This document shows, piece after piece, positions 7,950 through 15,913 of a stretch of 64,000 nucleotides of DNA (positions are counted from its first letter, which is position 1; each line of letters starts with the position of its first letter). The DNA comes from Lysinibacillus sphaericus. Lineage in GTDB: Bacteria; Bacillota; Bacilli; Bacillales_A; Planococcaceae. The translations under genes were made by a program, and so were the position numbers. The stretch covers positions 1 through 64,000 of the forward strand of contig NZ_SADV01000003.1 of assembly GCF_006864135.1 (NCBI RefSeq). Direction: 5' to 3'. The notes beneath the pieces were generated by a model that was not told the DNA's origin, searched no databases, and was given only the letters and a program-made list of their open reading frames with translations.

Positions 7950-8834
7950 TTATCTTTCAGTTTCGTAATCATTAATGATTACGTTTATAATATTACATTG
8001 TTCATCCGCGACTGCTTTGTTAGATTGTTTATTATAGTCGTAGGTTATTAAAGCCTTCCATAAAGCCCAACCTCTTGCTCTGTTCCAAGTTTCTTCATCA
8101 AAATTCAATGCATTCTTAAATGTCTTTCTGCTTTTATCATCAAAAAATGTCCAAGCCATTGCAGCATCGCAAGAAGGGTCTCCTACTCCCAATATCCCAA
8201 AATCAATAACCGCACGTAATTTACCATTTTTAATTAATATATTTCCTGGGGCTATGTCACCGTGGACCCAAACTGGTTCACCAGCCCACTTTGAAGTCAA
8301 TGCTAATTCCCAAATTTTTTCCAATATATATTTATTAAAAGTAGTTACATTATTATTAATGGCATCTCTACACTCATCATCGTATACAACAATATCACCG
8401 CCTCTATAAAAATTATGTTCCCCAGCTAAGGGACCTCCACTGGCAGCAATAGATTGTAATTCAACTAAAAATCCCCCCAATTCATTCGCAAATTGATTTG
8501 GATCATCTATATTTTCGATAGTTACTATCTCTCCATCAAGCCATTTGTTGACTGACCAAGGATGTGGGTAATCCCCACTTGGTTCTCCTTTAGCTAATGG
8601 TTCAGATATTGGTGTAGAAAGATGCTTGGCTAAAATGGGTAACCATTTCTGCTCTTTTTCAACTTGGGGTACATAAACTTCATCACTTGGTAATCTAACG
8701 CTCATACTATTGCCTAAGTGAAAGGTTTTATTATCATTTCCACTTTTTTTTACAGGCTTAATTTCCAAATTAGACCACTCTGGAAATTGGCTATTTATTA
8801 ACTTTGATACTAAATCTACGTCGATTTTTATCAT
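7950..8834 (-). CDS. Aminoglycoside phosphotransferase (APH) family protein
   Basis: 294 residues. The kinase-like signature is complete: VWVHGDIAPGNIL near residue 190 (catalytic Asp and Asn) and VIDFGILGVGDPSCD (the metal-binding DFG and the downstream Asp). AGGGAG precedes the ATG. APH-fold enzymes phosphorylate aminoglycosides, macrolides, homoserine, choline or other hydroxyl substrates with ATP or GTP; the substrate here cannot be told. It is bracketed by repeats at 7902 and 8896, the clearest single-gene cassette of the array, and such kinases are typical mobile resistance-type cargo. Confidence 0.88.
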   Translation of the reverse strand: MIKIDVDLVSKLINSQFPEWSNLEIKPVKKSGNDNKTFHLGNSMSVRLPSDEVYVPQVEKEQKWLPILAKHLSTPISEPLAKGEPSGDYPHPWSVNKWLDGEIVTIENIDDPNQFANELGGFLVELQSIAASGGPLAGEHNFYRGGDIVVYDDECRDAINNNVTTFNKYILEKIWELALTSKWAGEPVWVHGDIAPGNILIKNGKLRAVIDFGILGVGDPSCDAAMAWTFFDDKSRKTFKNALNFDEETWNRARGWALWKALITYDYNKQSNKAVADEQCNIINVIINDYETER

Positions 8835-8895
8835 TTAATTTCTCCCTTTAAATTAATTACATTTATTGTACCATTTACTTACTACTACAAGGACT

Positions 8896-8930
8896 TCTTA
8901 TTCCACTATCCTGCACCGTTAGTTCAATAA
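8896..8930 (+). repeat. Cassette-type palindromic repeat, copy 8
   Basis: TTCTTATTCCACTATCCTGC followed by ACCGTTAGTTCAATAA. Right arm perfect, left arm with two changes. It lies 62 nt upstream of the phosphotransferase start. Confidence 0.75.
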
Positions 8931-8941
8931 AGTTAATACTC

Positions 8942-9060
8942 TTATTCAACAAAATCATCATAAGGATTAGCGTACAAATCTACATCAAATTCAGCTTCAA
9001 TACTTGAAGCAAATTTTATGATGTCTTTATCCAGATATAAAGCAGGGGTATTTCCCTTTT
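8942..9060 (-). pseudogene. 3' fragment of an unknown gene (DUF4279-like) cut by an IS3 remnant
   Basis: On the minus strand a frame runs into a stop at 8944-8942 and ends with YLDKDIIKFASSIEAEFDVD and LYANPYDDFVE. The motif (…IKFASSIEAEFDVDLY) recalls the end of DUF4279 immunity-like proteins; this is a memory-based guess. The reading breaks exactly where IS3 transposase sequence begins at about 9063, so the gene was truncated by that element. The repeat at 8896 lies just past its stop codon, so it was probably another cassette. Confidence 0.5.
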
Positions 9061-9062
9061 CT

Positions 9063-9622
9063 ATTCTTGGACTCGTATCAAACTATACAGTAGCACAGTA
9101 TAAGCCGCATAAATCAACATGTAATGAAGCGTCAGTAAAAAATGAATTACACCGTCAGTTTGAGCAAGAAGAGCCATTGGCTGTCATCGTCAGCAATTTA
9201 ACATACGTTCGTGTCGGAAAAAAGTGGCACTATGTATGCTTATTTGTCGACCTTTTTAATCGTGAAATTATTGGTCATAGTGCTGGAGCGAATAAAACCG
9301 CAGAGCTTATGTATCAAGCGATTGCGAGCATACATGACAATTTGAATGATGTCAAAATGTTTCATACTGACCGTGGAAAAGAGTTTGATAACAAGCTAAT
9401 TTCAGAGAGTCTTGAAACATTCGGTATCCAACGGTCACTAAGCGTGAAAGGATGCCCTTATGACAACGCTGTGGCTGAAGCGATGTTTAAGGTATTTAAA
9501 ACAGAATTCGCTAACGGAGCTCATTTCTCTTCTCTTGAACAGCTCGTCCTTGAACTTGCATTAGAATTCACGGAACACTAGGCTATTTAACACCAGTGGA
9601 ATTCAAGCAACAGCCCTTATAA
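9063..9622 (+). pseudogene. IS3-family transposase OrfB remnant
   Basis: The rve integrase core is evident: GLVSNYTVAQYKPHKSTCNE, LTYVRVGKKWHYVCLFVDLF, MFHTDRGKEF and CPYDNAVAEAMFKVFKTEF. It is dead for three reasons: the N-terminal half is missing; the first catalytic Asp, normally in SDLTYV, is Asn (SNLTYV); and near 9574 a deletion joins LALEF to a different frame in which HGTLGYLTPVEFKQQPL continues to a stop at 9622. A terminal-looking TTTTTGTCCAGTTTAGTGTT follows at about 9625-9645. Belongs to the IS150/IS3 type. Confidence 0.88.
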
Positions 9623-9994
9623 TTTTTGTCCAGTTTAGTGTTGACATACCACAATTTCCAAAATAAAAATGGTGAAAGGTAGATATAAATCCTACTCTCA
9701 TTTGCCATTTTCTTCCTACTAGATTATGTCTCAAAGATCCTCATACGTGTTAAACACTTTTCACTTAAGATAACATTGGCATCAACTCCTTTCTCTTCAA
9801 GGACTCGAAGAAAACAGGGCCAATCGCCCATAAAACCTCTATCTAGTTACTCTCTCATTATACTAAATTTTTAAGAACTCTTTTTCCCCATAGAATTTCC
9901 AACACCCCATGGACAATAATGCACGCACACCCTTTGGATCACAATGTCCTGTAACAGCAAATATATGATGGGTTAATAGATTCAATAACCTCAA

Positions 9995-10030
9995 CAAAAA
10001 GAGCGTCAATCCTTGTTGGATTAACGCCCT
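9995..10030 (-). terminator. Terminator of the SET-domain gene
   Basis: On the minus strand GGGCGTTAATCC pairs with GGATTGACGCTC, then TTTTTG. The rest of 9623-10049 shows only the IS end and a loose hairpin with ATGG/CCAT arms near 9670-9710; no gene seen. Confidence 0.75.
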
Positions 10031-10049
10031 GATTTATTTTAAATCCTTT

Positions 10050-10427
10050 TTATTCTTGATCAAACCATAGTAGCTCTTTATCATCAACATCGCCATTATA
10101 ATTGATAAGAATTTCATCTCCAGCTTTTATATCTGTGTAAGCAAAGAAGTCAAATGTGCGATTTTTAAAATTAATCTCATAAGTTGCATTAGGTTCATAA
10201 GAATGGTTAAACAACATTCCATAACCAAGAAGGATAGCTGTTTGACCGATTCCATATTCAAAAGCATAATCAGCGAGTAAAGTTTGCTCAATGTATTGAT
10301 GCTGTTCGTTTGGATAAGAAATAACAGGTGCTTCGTGTAAAAGCTCTCCTTTTTTGATATCACATGTTGCAAATACCCCTCTATTGAATTCTCCATCACT
10401 TAACGGAGATGTTTTTATTTCTATCAT
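10050..10427 (-). CDS. SET-domain protein
   Basis: 125 residues forming a compact SET fold: GVFATCDIKKGELLHEAP at the start, FNHSYEPNATY (the NHS motif of the cofactor pocket) and GDEILINYNGD near the end. SET proteins are lysine methyltransferases using S-adenosylmethionine; the short bacterial versions have no known substrate. Start at 10427 is chosen since TAGGAG lies 7 nt before it; the ATG six codons upstream lacks such a site. Length is typical for Bacillales stand-alone SET proteins. It ends in its own terminator. Confidence 0.82.
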   Translation of the reverse strand: MIEIKTSPLSDGEFNRGVFATCDIKKGELLHEAPVISYPNEQHQYIEQTLLADYAFEYGIGQTAILLGYGMLFNHSYEPNATYEINFKNRTFDFFAYTDIKAGDEILINYNGDVDDKELLWFDQE

Positions 10428-10532
10428 GGTTGTTCTCCTACTCACTTTTAATATATTCTTTTTAGCTGTAACATTGGGCTCTTTTTTATCTGTAGTAATG
10501 CGTATAGCTAATATGTCGTATCATTTATACAA

Positions 10533-10742
10533 TTAGCGTGACTCTTTTGGTGGTTGGCAAACATCACATTTACGTTGATTTTTATTTTTAAATTTTGTAA
10601 ATGTTTTTTCAAAGTTGCTACCACATGCACATTTTAATAGTAATTTTTGAGAGAAACCGTGATATTCAGTCGTTAGTAACTTACTTTCCGAATTATTCTC
10701 AACAAATTCTTTAATTTTATCAATCGTCCATTTTTTATTCAA
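10533..10742 (-). CDS. Small zinc-ribbon-like protein
   Basis: 69 residues: MNKKWTIDKIKEFVENNSES, then KCACGSNFEKTFTKFKN and KCDVCQPP. The pairs CACG and CDVC form a zinc knuckle. The same module often begins longer HNH or GIY-type endonuclease-like proteins of phages and Firmicutes, where it is thought to bind DNA; here it stands alone, so it may be the leftover N-terminus of such a protein. GAGGTG lies 11 nt before the ATG. The 293 nt upstream (10743-11035) hold nothing I recognise. Confidence 0.6.
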   Translation of the reverse strand: MNKKWTIDKIKEFVENNSESKLLTTEYHGFSQKLLLKCACGSNFEKTFTKFKNKNQRKCDVCQPPKESR

Positions 10743-11035
10743 TCTCTTACACCTCTATATTTTATCTCATGCGGAGGCTTTCTAAGCATCCGTTCTGTTA
10801 TAAGGAACTTTTTGATTACCTTAAGCTATTCATTATAACATGAACTGGTAAATAATTAAACAGATTCAAGATACCTTCATCTAACATCTCACTACAAATA
10901 TTGATACGTCATCGGTTTCTAATCCCAAAACGTTTTTATTGGCAGCCTTTCTTTGTTATAAGTTCCACCATCCCGAAATTCGGATAAACTCTAGAAAAAT
11001 CTATTATGCCGATACTCCAATCAAAATTCCATACA

Positions 11036-11350
11036 TCAAATACCAATCATCTGCTTTAGTTGTTCAAAAGGCACATAACCAATGATGGGTTCATATGATT
11101 TATTGTGAATAATCAAACGAGAATGAGGAATTCCCATTACCTTATATTCTGCTGCAATATCTGGGCTTTTTTCTACATTCACCTTTATAATTTTTATCTT
11201 ACCACTGAATTCTTCACTGAGTTGATTAAGAGCCCCTGCAAGCATTTTACAAGGGCCACACCACTCAGCCCAAAAATTTAATAACACAATTTTTTTAGTT
11301 TTTAATTGTTCTCTTAATTCTTTCTTTGTTGTTACATGAACAATCGACAT
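11036..11350 (-). CDS. Thioredoxin
   Basis: 104 residues with the canonical active site WAEWCGPCKM and the cis-proline segment MGIPHSRL. The start MSIVHVTTKK is preceded by GGGAGG; the longer upstream frame is rejected. It is closely similar to the thioredoxin at 55541-55855 (which has WCSPC) and, as there, follows a thioredoxin-reductase-like gene on the same strand, but here the reductase is decayed. It should reduce protein disulfides in the cytoplasm using another reductase. Confidence 0.92.
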   Translation of the reverse strand: MSIVHVTTKKELREQLKTKKIVLLNFWAEWCGPCKMLAGALNQLSEEFSGKIKIIKVNVEKSPDIAAEYKVMGIPHSRLIIHNKSYEPIIGYVPFEQLKQMIGI

Positions 11351-11490
11351 AATTTTATTCCTCCCTTGTGAAAATAAAAATCTTGAAGTTATAATATGCT
11401 TATAATTATTATTAGACCCTACTCTCTCCCTTTCACCACACATTAAAAACCTTTAATATCCACAATTGAGCAAAAATTTTAAAAATTATA

Positions 11491-11795
11491 CTAAAAAACA
11501 ACTGCAATTGTATATCCTTCAGCAGCAGCAATTATTAATGAAGACTGACCTAATTTAGCTGTCTCCCCCGCTGCATAAACATTTTCCTGTGATGTACGCC
11601 CTACCTCATCAACAAAAATGCTATCATTTTTATGTAAATGACAACCAAGCTGCTCTGCAAATCGCTTCGGACGCACAAAGTTTAATAACCATCCTCACCA
11701 TGAAGATTCTGAATGGATTCAGTAATGACAGTTCTATCTTCAATGTCGAAGCAGAAAGTTCATGATCATTTGTGGCGATTACTAAATTCTCTATC
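11491..11795 (-). pseudogene. Decayed thioredoxin-reductase-like gene
   Basis: A 61-codon frame ends in FAEQLGCHLHKN, VDEVGRTSQENVYAAGETA and KLGQSSLIIAAAEGY, nearly the same as the C-terminus of the intact enzyme at 55967-56863. Upstream, nucleotides 11685-11790 still match the intact gene (TAATAACCATCCTCACCATG region) but with an internal deletion of roughly 70 nt and frame loss, and the rest is replaced by the end of the CPBP gene. It is clearly the remains of a second reductase-thioredoxin pair. Confidence 0.85.
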
Positions 11796-11796
11796 T

Positions 11797-12630
11797 CTAA
11801 ACCATGTAATGCTTTCCATTAACAATATTTGTATCTTCTTTTCCATACAATACGTTTTTTGGATTGATCACGATGAGTAAAACCGCTACTACTGAATAAA
11901 GAATTGCGCTGTACATGATTAATTCCAGTAAGTTACCATTTATTAAGCCAATAAAGAAATTAAATAATTGGTGGATGATGATTGGAATGATTAAATTCTG
12001 ATTTAAGTTATAAAATGCTGTCATGACGATTTTAGTGGAAATGAGTGCAATCATAAAGAATAGTATATATTTGAGTAAATCCATGCCCATATACCCTGTA
12101 GTAAACCATATAGGAAGATGCCACATCCCCCACCAAAATCCAATGATAATCGAAGCTTTTAATGGCGAATGCTTCTTTTGAAGCTCCATTTGAGCGAATC
12201 CTCTCCACCCTAGTTCTTCACCTAGCGGTCCAGAAAGTAGGTTTTTAAAAAAGAAATAGATCAGCATTCCCCATGAAGAAACAGTAAAAACAGAGTCAAC
12301 TTCACTGTTTTTCGATACGAGAAATACAATCATCAAAAATATAAATGTTTGAATCAACATCGCAGAAAGAATTACCGAAAACTTAAGCTTATTGTTGAAT
12401 TTATCTTTAACAAATTGCATAAAACTTTGACCAGGATAGATTTTTTTAAACAATATGGCAAAAGCAAAGGTTGAGGACCAAGCTGATATACAGAGCATTA
12501 CATCAAAAATCCATTTAGGAAATCCTAACACACTTGTGGCTCCTACAAGACAAAAAAATGGCAAAAAAATGATATTGGTTAGTAAAATAAAACTTGCTAC
12601 TGGTTTTTTAAGTTTCTTTTCTCTATTCAT
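11797..12630 (-). CDS. CPBP family intramembrane metalloprotease
   Basis: 277 residues with about eight membrane helices and the three family motifs: EELGWRGF, FWWGMWHLPIW and HQLFN, giving the Glu and His residues that bind the catalytic metal (Abi/Rce1-like). Members cleave or modify membrane-associated substrates and often protect from bacteriocins; the target here is unknown. The start at 12630 (MNREKK) has GGGG 7 nt upstream. The last codons abut the decayed reductase, so the C-terminus may be foreign. Confidence 0.88.
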   Translation of the reverse strand: MNREKKLKKPVASFILLTNIIFLPFFCLVGATSVLGFPKWIFDVMLCISAWSSTFAFAILFKKIYPGQSFMQFVKDKFNNKLKFSVILSAMLIQTFIFLMIVFLVSKNSEVDSVFTVSSWGMLIYFFFKNLLSGPLGEELGWRGFAQMELQKKHSPLKASIIIGFWWGMWHLPIWFTTGYMGMDLLKYILFFMIALISTKIVMTAFYNLNQNLIIPIIIHQLFNFFIGLINGNLLELIMYSAILYSVVAVLLIVINPKNVLYGKEDTNIVNGKHYMV

Positions 12631-12743
12631 GCATATTCCCCGTTTCAAACTAAGTTTTCGTAAAAATTTTTAAGAATACCTTTAGCTTAAACCTAGGGGT
12701 TACTCACAGGTCAACACTCTTACCGCCTCAAAATTCGGCGAAT

Positions 12744-12773
12744 GAAAAAAAACCCTTCATAGACTTGAAGGGT
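12744..12773 (-). terminator. Terminator of the lipoprotein gene at 12791
   Basis: ACCCTTCA and TTGAAGGGT (12752-12773) with TTTTTTTT following on the minus strand. Confidence 0.85.
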
Positions 12774-12790
12774 AATTACATATATTCTTT

Positions 12791-13393
12791 CTATTCATCG
12801 AAATATGAAGTTTTAATATTTTTCTCGTCCAGAAATTTTTCGATTTTTAATTGCTGCCTTCCGTTTGCTTTAGTAAAATGCTCTGAAGCAAAATCTGATA
12901 TATCTGTAAGGTTACCATTTTCGACCATCCCAACAATTTCATCTTCAAATTGTATTAAAGTTTTTCTGATCGATGAAACAAATTCATAGATTGCCTTTGA
13001 AGGTTCTTTATAATCATCAGGGATATTATTATTACTAATAAAATCATTGAAATTCGCATCATTCTTTTCCCCTTCAGCTACTAATGTATGTAATTTTTCT
13101 TGATCAGATTTAGAAGCATCCTCATATTTATAAACAATTGTCTGCATTTCTTTGTCTAACACATGACTATAATCCATATACTTTTTTATACTGGCTTTCA
13201 TTTCATCTTCACTAATCGTTTCATTCTTTTTATTAGAAACAAAAATATCGTCAGGAATTTTAACGAGTACATTGTTAACAGGTTTTTCCTTACTTTCTTT
13301 ATGGTTTTCTTCGTTAGGCATTGTTTCGTGTGAACAAGCACACATCAATACAATCGTGAACGCCATGAATAAAAATAAAGTAAATCTTTTCAT
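12791..13393 (-). CDS. NDxxF-motif-like lipoprotein
   Basis: 200 residues. MKRFTLFLFMAFTIVLMCAC gives a short signal with lipobox LMCAC, so it is lipid-anchored. The mature part is acidic and helical, with NDANFNDFISNNNIPDDY in the middle, which resembles the NDxxF motif lipoproteins of Bacillaceae; function unknown. Start at 13393 has AAGGAG 7 nt upstream, and the upstream in-frame ATG is rejected because the signal peptide would be buried. Confidence 0.75.
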   Translation of the reverse strand: MKRFTLFLFMAFTIVLMCACSHETMPNEENHKESKEKPVNNVLVKIPDDIFVSNKKNETISEDEMKASIKKYMDYSHVLDKEMQTIVYKYEDASKSDQEKLHTLVAEGEKNDANFNDFISNNNIPDDYKEPSKAIYEFVSSIRKTLIQFEDEIVGMVENGNLTDISDFASEHFTKANGRQQLKIEKFLDEKNIKTSYFDE

Positions 13394-13538
13394 ATCTATC
13401 TCCTTCTTCCATCTTGTCATTAATTGCACCCTTTCTTATAATTTACCTTCATTCACGAATCGTCTCTACTTCCTCGTCTGCAATGAACGAACCATTTTAC
13501 AATAAATAATTTGGTTTAAAACAGGCTATACACTTCGT

Positions 13539-13572
13539 GTCATAGTGTACTAGCTAAATAGTACACTATGAC
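13539..13572. repeat. Perfect 14-bp inverted repeat
   Basis: GTCATAGTGTACTA (13539-13552) and TAGTACACTATGAC (13559-13572), 6-nt loop, no T tract. It lies about 146 nt upstream of the lipoprotein start and may be an operator or remnant terminator. Confidence 0.6.
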
Positions 13573-13599
13573 TTGTGATTTCGCAAGTATTTTATTCAA

Positions 13600-13632
13600 A
13601 TAAAAGGAAGAACCCCTAAATAAAGGGCTCTC
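13600..13632 (-). terminator. Terminator of the MerR gene at 13690
   Basis: On the minus strand AGAGCCCTTT pairs with AGGGGTTCT, followed by TCCTTTTATTT. It starts 58 nt after the stop codon. Confidence 0.65.
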
Positions 13633-13689
13633 CCTTAATAAAATTGAACAAAGCATACCTCTTCAGCAAAACGAAGGAAATAATAAGTT

Positions 13690-14484
13690 TCACTTGATAG
13701 GTACATAAATCTCTAAAAATACCCGTTCAAGTCCATCTTCATAAGTGGTCAGTAATAGGTTTATATAAACTTGTCCCAAAAGTTCATACCCTTTTTCTAC
13801 TGCTATTTTTCTTAAACTCGCTTCCACGTGTTGATCAATATTTTTTCCGCCAGTTGACCATCTTCCATCTTCAATTATTGTATAAATACATTTTGGATGG
13901 GATAGGATTTCACCGTCTATTTTTTCATCCGAGTCTTCCAATTTTCTTACAATGATAAACTTATCATCTATAGTACCTTCTTCATTAAAGTTGATGACTC
14001 TTCTTAAAGATGTGAGCGTAACTGCTTTTTTTAAACTGTCCGTATTCTTTTTTAAAGTGTCATATTCATCATATGCAGTATAATGTTCTATTTCCCCCTT
14101 TATTTCTAAAGGTTTCATTTCCTTAACTATGTATTGTCCTAAAAATTGTTTAATATTCTCACAATCTTCTTTTACTATTTGAAGCTTTTTTAATAGAAGT
14201 TTTTGATATTCTATTTCCCGTAAAACCTCTTGTTCTTTCTCTTCTAATAATAATTGTATCCCCTCAATACTCTTACTTTTTCTTAATTCCTGAATTTTTT
14301 TAATTTCAATATCAATTTCTCTATAGAAATTGACTGTTGTTATATCATAAATATCAAAACGATTATAAATTCTATATCCATTCCCCATATTTTGCTTTGG
14401 CTTTACTAATTCCTTTTCCTCATAAAATTTCAAGGTATCTCTAGATACACCTAAAAAATTAGCTACTTGCCCAATTGTGTACAT
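13690..14484 (-). CDS. MerR-family transcriptional regulator with effector-binding domain
   Basis: 264 residues. N-terminal winged helix: TIGQVANFLGVSRDTLKFYE then NGYRIYNRFDI; a long coiled coil at about residues 70-115; a C-terminal domain (ILSHPKCIYTIIEDGRW, FLEIYVPIK) of the GyrI/BmrR-like ligand-binding type. Members bind drugs or other ligands and distort long-spacer promoters. No neighbour on the same strand is an obvious target, and I did not find a 19-bp-spacer promoter in front of it. Confidence 0.88.
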   Translation of the reverse strand: MYTIGQVANFLGVSRDTLKFYEEKELVKPKQNMGNGYRIYNRFDIYDITTVNFYREIDIEIKKIQELRKSKSIEGIQLLLEEKEQEVLREIEYQKLLLKKLQIVKEDCENIKQFLGQYIVKEMKPLEIKGEIEHYTAYDEYDTLKKNTDSLKKAVTLTSLRRVINFNEEGTIDDKFIIVRKLEDSDEKIDGEILSHPKCIYTIIEDGRWSTGGKNIDQHVEASLRKIAVEKGYELLGQVYINLLLTTYEDGLERVFLEIYVPIK

Positions 14485-14685
14485 TTTCCTCTCCTACCTT
14501 TGATGCAAAATCTTTATTGAATTACATAACCATATAATACCATTCGAGAATTAGAGATGCCAGATGATACTCTGACAAGCAATGGAGGTTTATTAGTCCA
14601 TATTTACAGCTTTATTGAAGTAATTCTTTTTCTAATAATGACAAAAATAAGAGCCGTCGAAACAGCTCCAGGTTTCTAAAAAACT

Positions 14686-15561
14686 TTATTCTTCAAATGA
14701 TAAATTTGTCGGTTCCTCTAAAAGATGGTTTTCAAAATGAATGTGGGTTGTAGGGATATCGTTATCAACTACCTCAAAACTAAGCCCATCCAGCCAAACT
14801 TCCCCTTTTCCTGTCAGTAAAATACCGAACGATATTATTGCACTATTTTCTGGTACATCCAGAACTATAGAATATCGATTCCAACTATTTGTACCAATGA
14901 TTGGTCTATCACTCATATTATCAAATTGCAGGATATCCTCCAATGCATTATCTACTCGCATCCAAAGTCCCGCAAATTGTTTAACATTTTCAGTTTTAAT
15001 AAACCCCGAAAGTTTAACTCTTTTATTTCTAAATTCATTTGCCTTAAATTGTTGCATCATTGTTGCAAATTCATCTGGATCCCGAACCGTTTTTGATTTT
15101 AAATATCCCGATGCTTTTCCTTGATGTACAGTTTCCTGATCTATTCCTATTTCATAATTATAAGGATGACTCCCACTCATAAACCAGCCTTTAATTTTCT
15201 CTTCCATTATTGATTCCTCCTTGTTTTTTCTCATAGCTCTCATTACTTTTCTGTATTGCCCTGGTGGCAAACCATATAGTTTTTTGAATGCTCGTGTAAA
15301 GGATTCTTGTGACTCAAATTGATAATAGAACGCGATATCAATAATTCTTTCATTCGTATGAAGAAGTATACTTGCAGCATTTGCAAGTCGCCTCATTCGA
15401 ATATATTCCGTGACAGACATGCCAACAGAGGTTTGAAAAACTCTGTGAAAATGATATCTTGAAAATCCGCTTACTGCATCAATATCATTGGCGGAAATTG
15501 GCTCATGTAAATGTGATTCAATCCAATTTATTGTTTTTTGAATTAGCCAATCATTTTTCAA
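14686..15561 (-). CDS. AraC-family transcriptional regulator
   Basis: 291 residues. Two helix-turn-helix units in the first 105 residues (ISANDIDAVSGFSRYHFHRV and RIIDIAFYYQFESQESFTRA), ending with YGLPPGQYRK. The C-terminal 170 residues (GWFMSGSHPYNYEIGIDQET … WLDGLSFEVV) form a beta-rich carbohydrate-binding-like domain that I cannot name, perhaps sensing a ligand. Start is TTG at 15561 with AGGAGGTG 8 nt upstream. It is divergent from the glycosyltransferase at 15914. Confidence 0.85.
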   Translation of the reverse strand: MKNDWLIQKTINWIESHLHEPISANDIDAVSGFSRYHFHRVFQTSVGMSVTEYIRMRRLANAASILLHTNERIIDIAFYYQFESQESFTRAFKKLYGLPPGQYRKVMRAMRKNKEESIMEEKIKGWFMSGSHPYNYEIGIDQETVHQGKASGYLKSKTVRDPDEFATMMQQFKANEFRNKRVKLSGFIKTENVKQFAGLWMRVDNALEDILQFDNMSDRPIIGTNSWNRYSIVLDVPENSAIISFGILLTGKGEVWLDGLSFEVVDNDIPTTHIHFENHLLEEPTNLSFEE

Positions 15562-15913
15562 CGGTATTTCACCTCCTCTTCACTTATAATCATAACGAAT
15601 AAAAATTAATAATTTTTGACTTTTTTTGCGATATTTTTCAAAACCAGAGATACTTTAACAAAACATCTTCAATTAAATTAATTTTTACTACACTTTAATC
15701 CAAGTGTAAAATTCGAATACGGGTATAAAAGCAAGTGACTATTTCACTCCTTTTACTATTTCGCCTTTCACGCTAAGCTGTCCACCTAAAAAAGATACAT
15801 GCTTAAACTTGCTAAAAGATCTTATTCTGCTTTAACATAATTAAGCAATAATATGTGACAGTATCCATTATCTAACAAATCTTAAAAATATCTTTACCGA
15901 AGGAGTGATAGAA
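15562..15913. other. Intergenic region between AraC and glycosyltransferase genes
   Basis: 352 AT-rich bases between divergent genes. It must contain both promoters, but I cannot pick a convincing -35/-10 pair. No repeat or RNA structure recognised. Confidence 0.5.

Noticed and set aside
1764-8930. Calling the array a true integron
   Set aside because: No tyrosine integrase is present, and the repeat core GTTAGTT does not fit the GTTRRRY core; only the layout is similar.
14741-15124. 127-codon plus-strand frame
   Set aside because: Antisense of the AraC gene; low-complexity composition.
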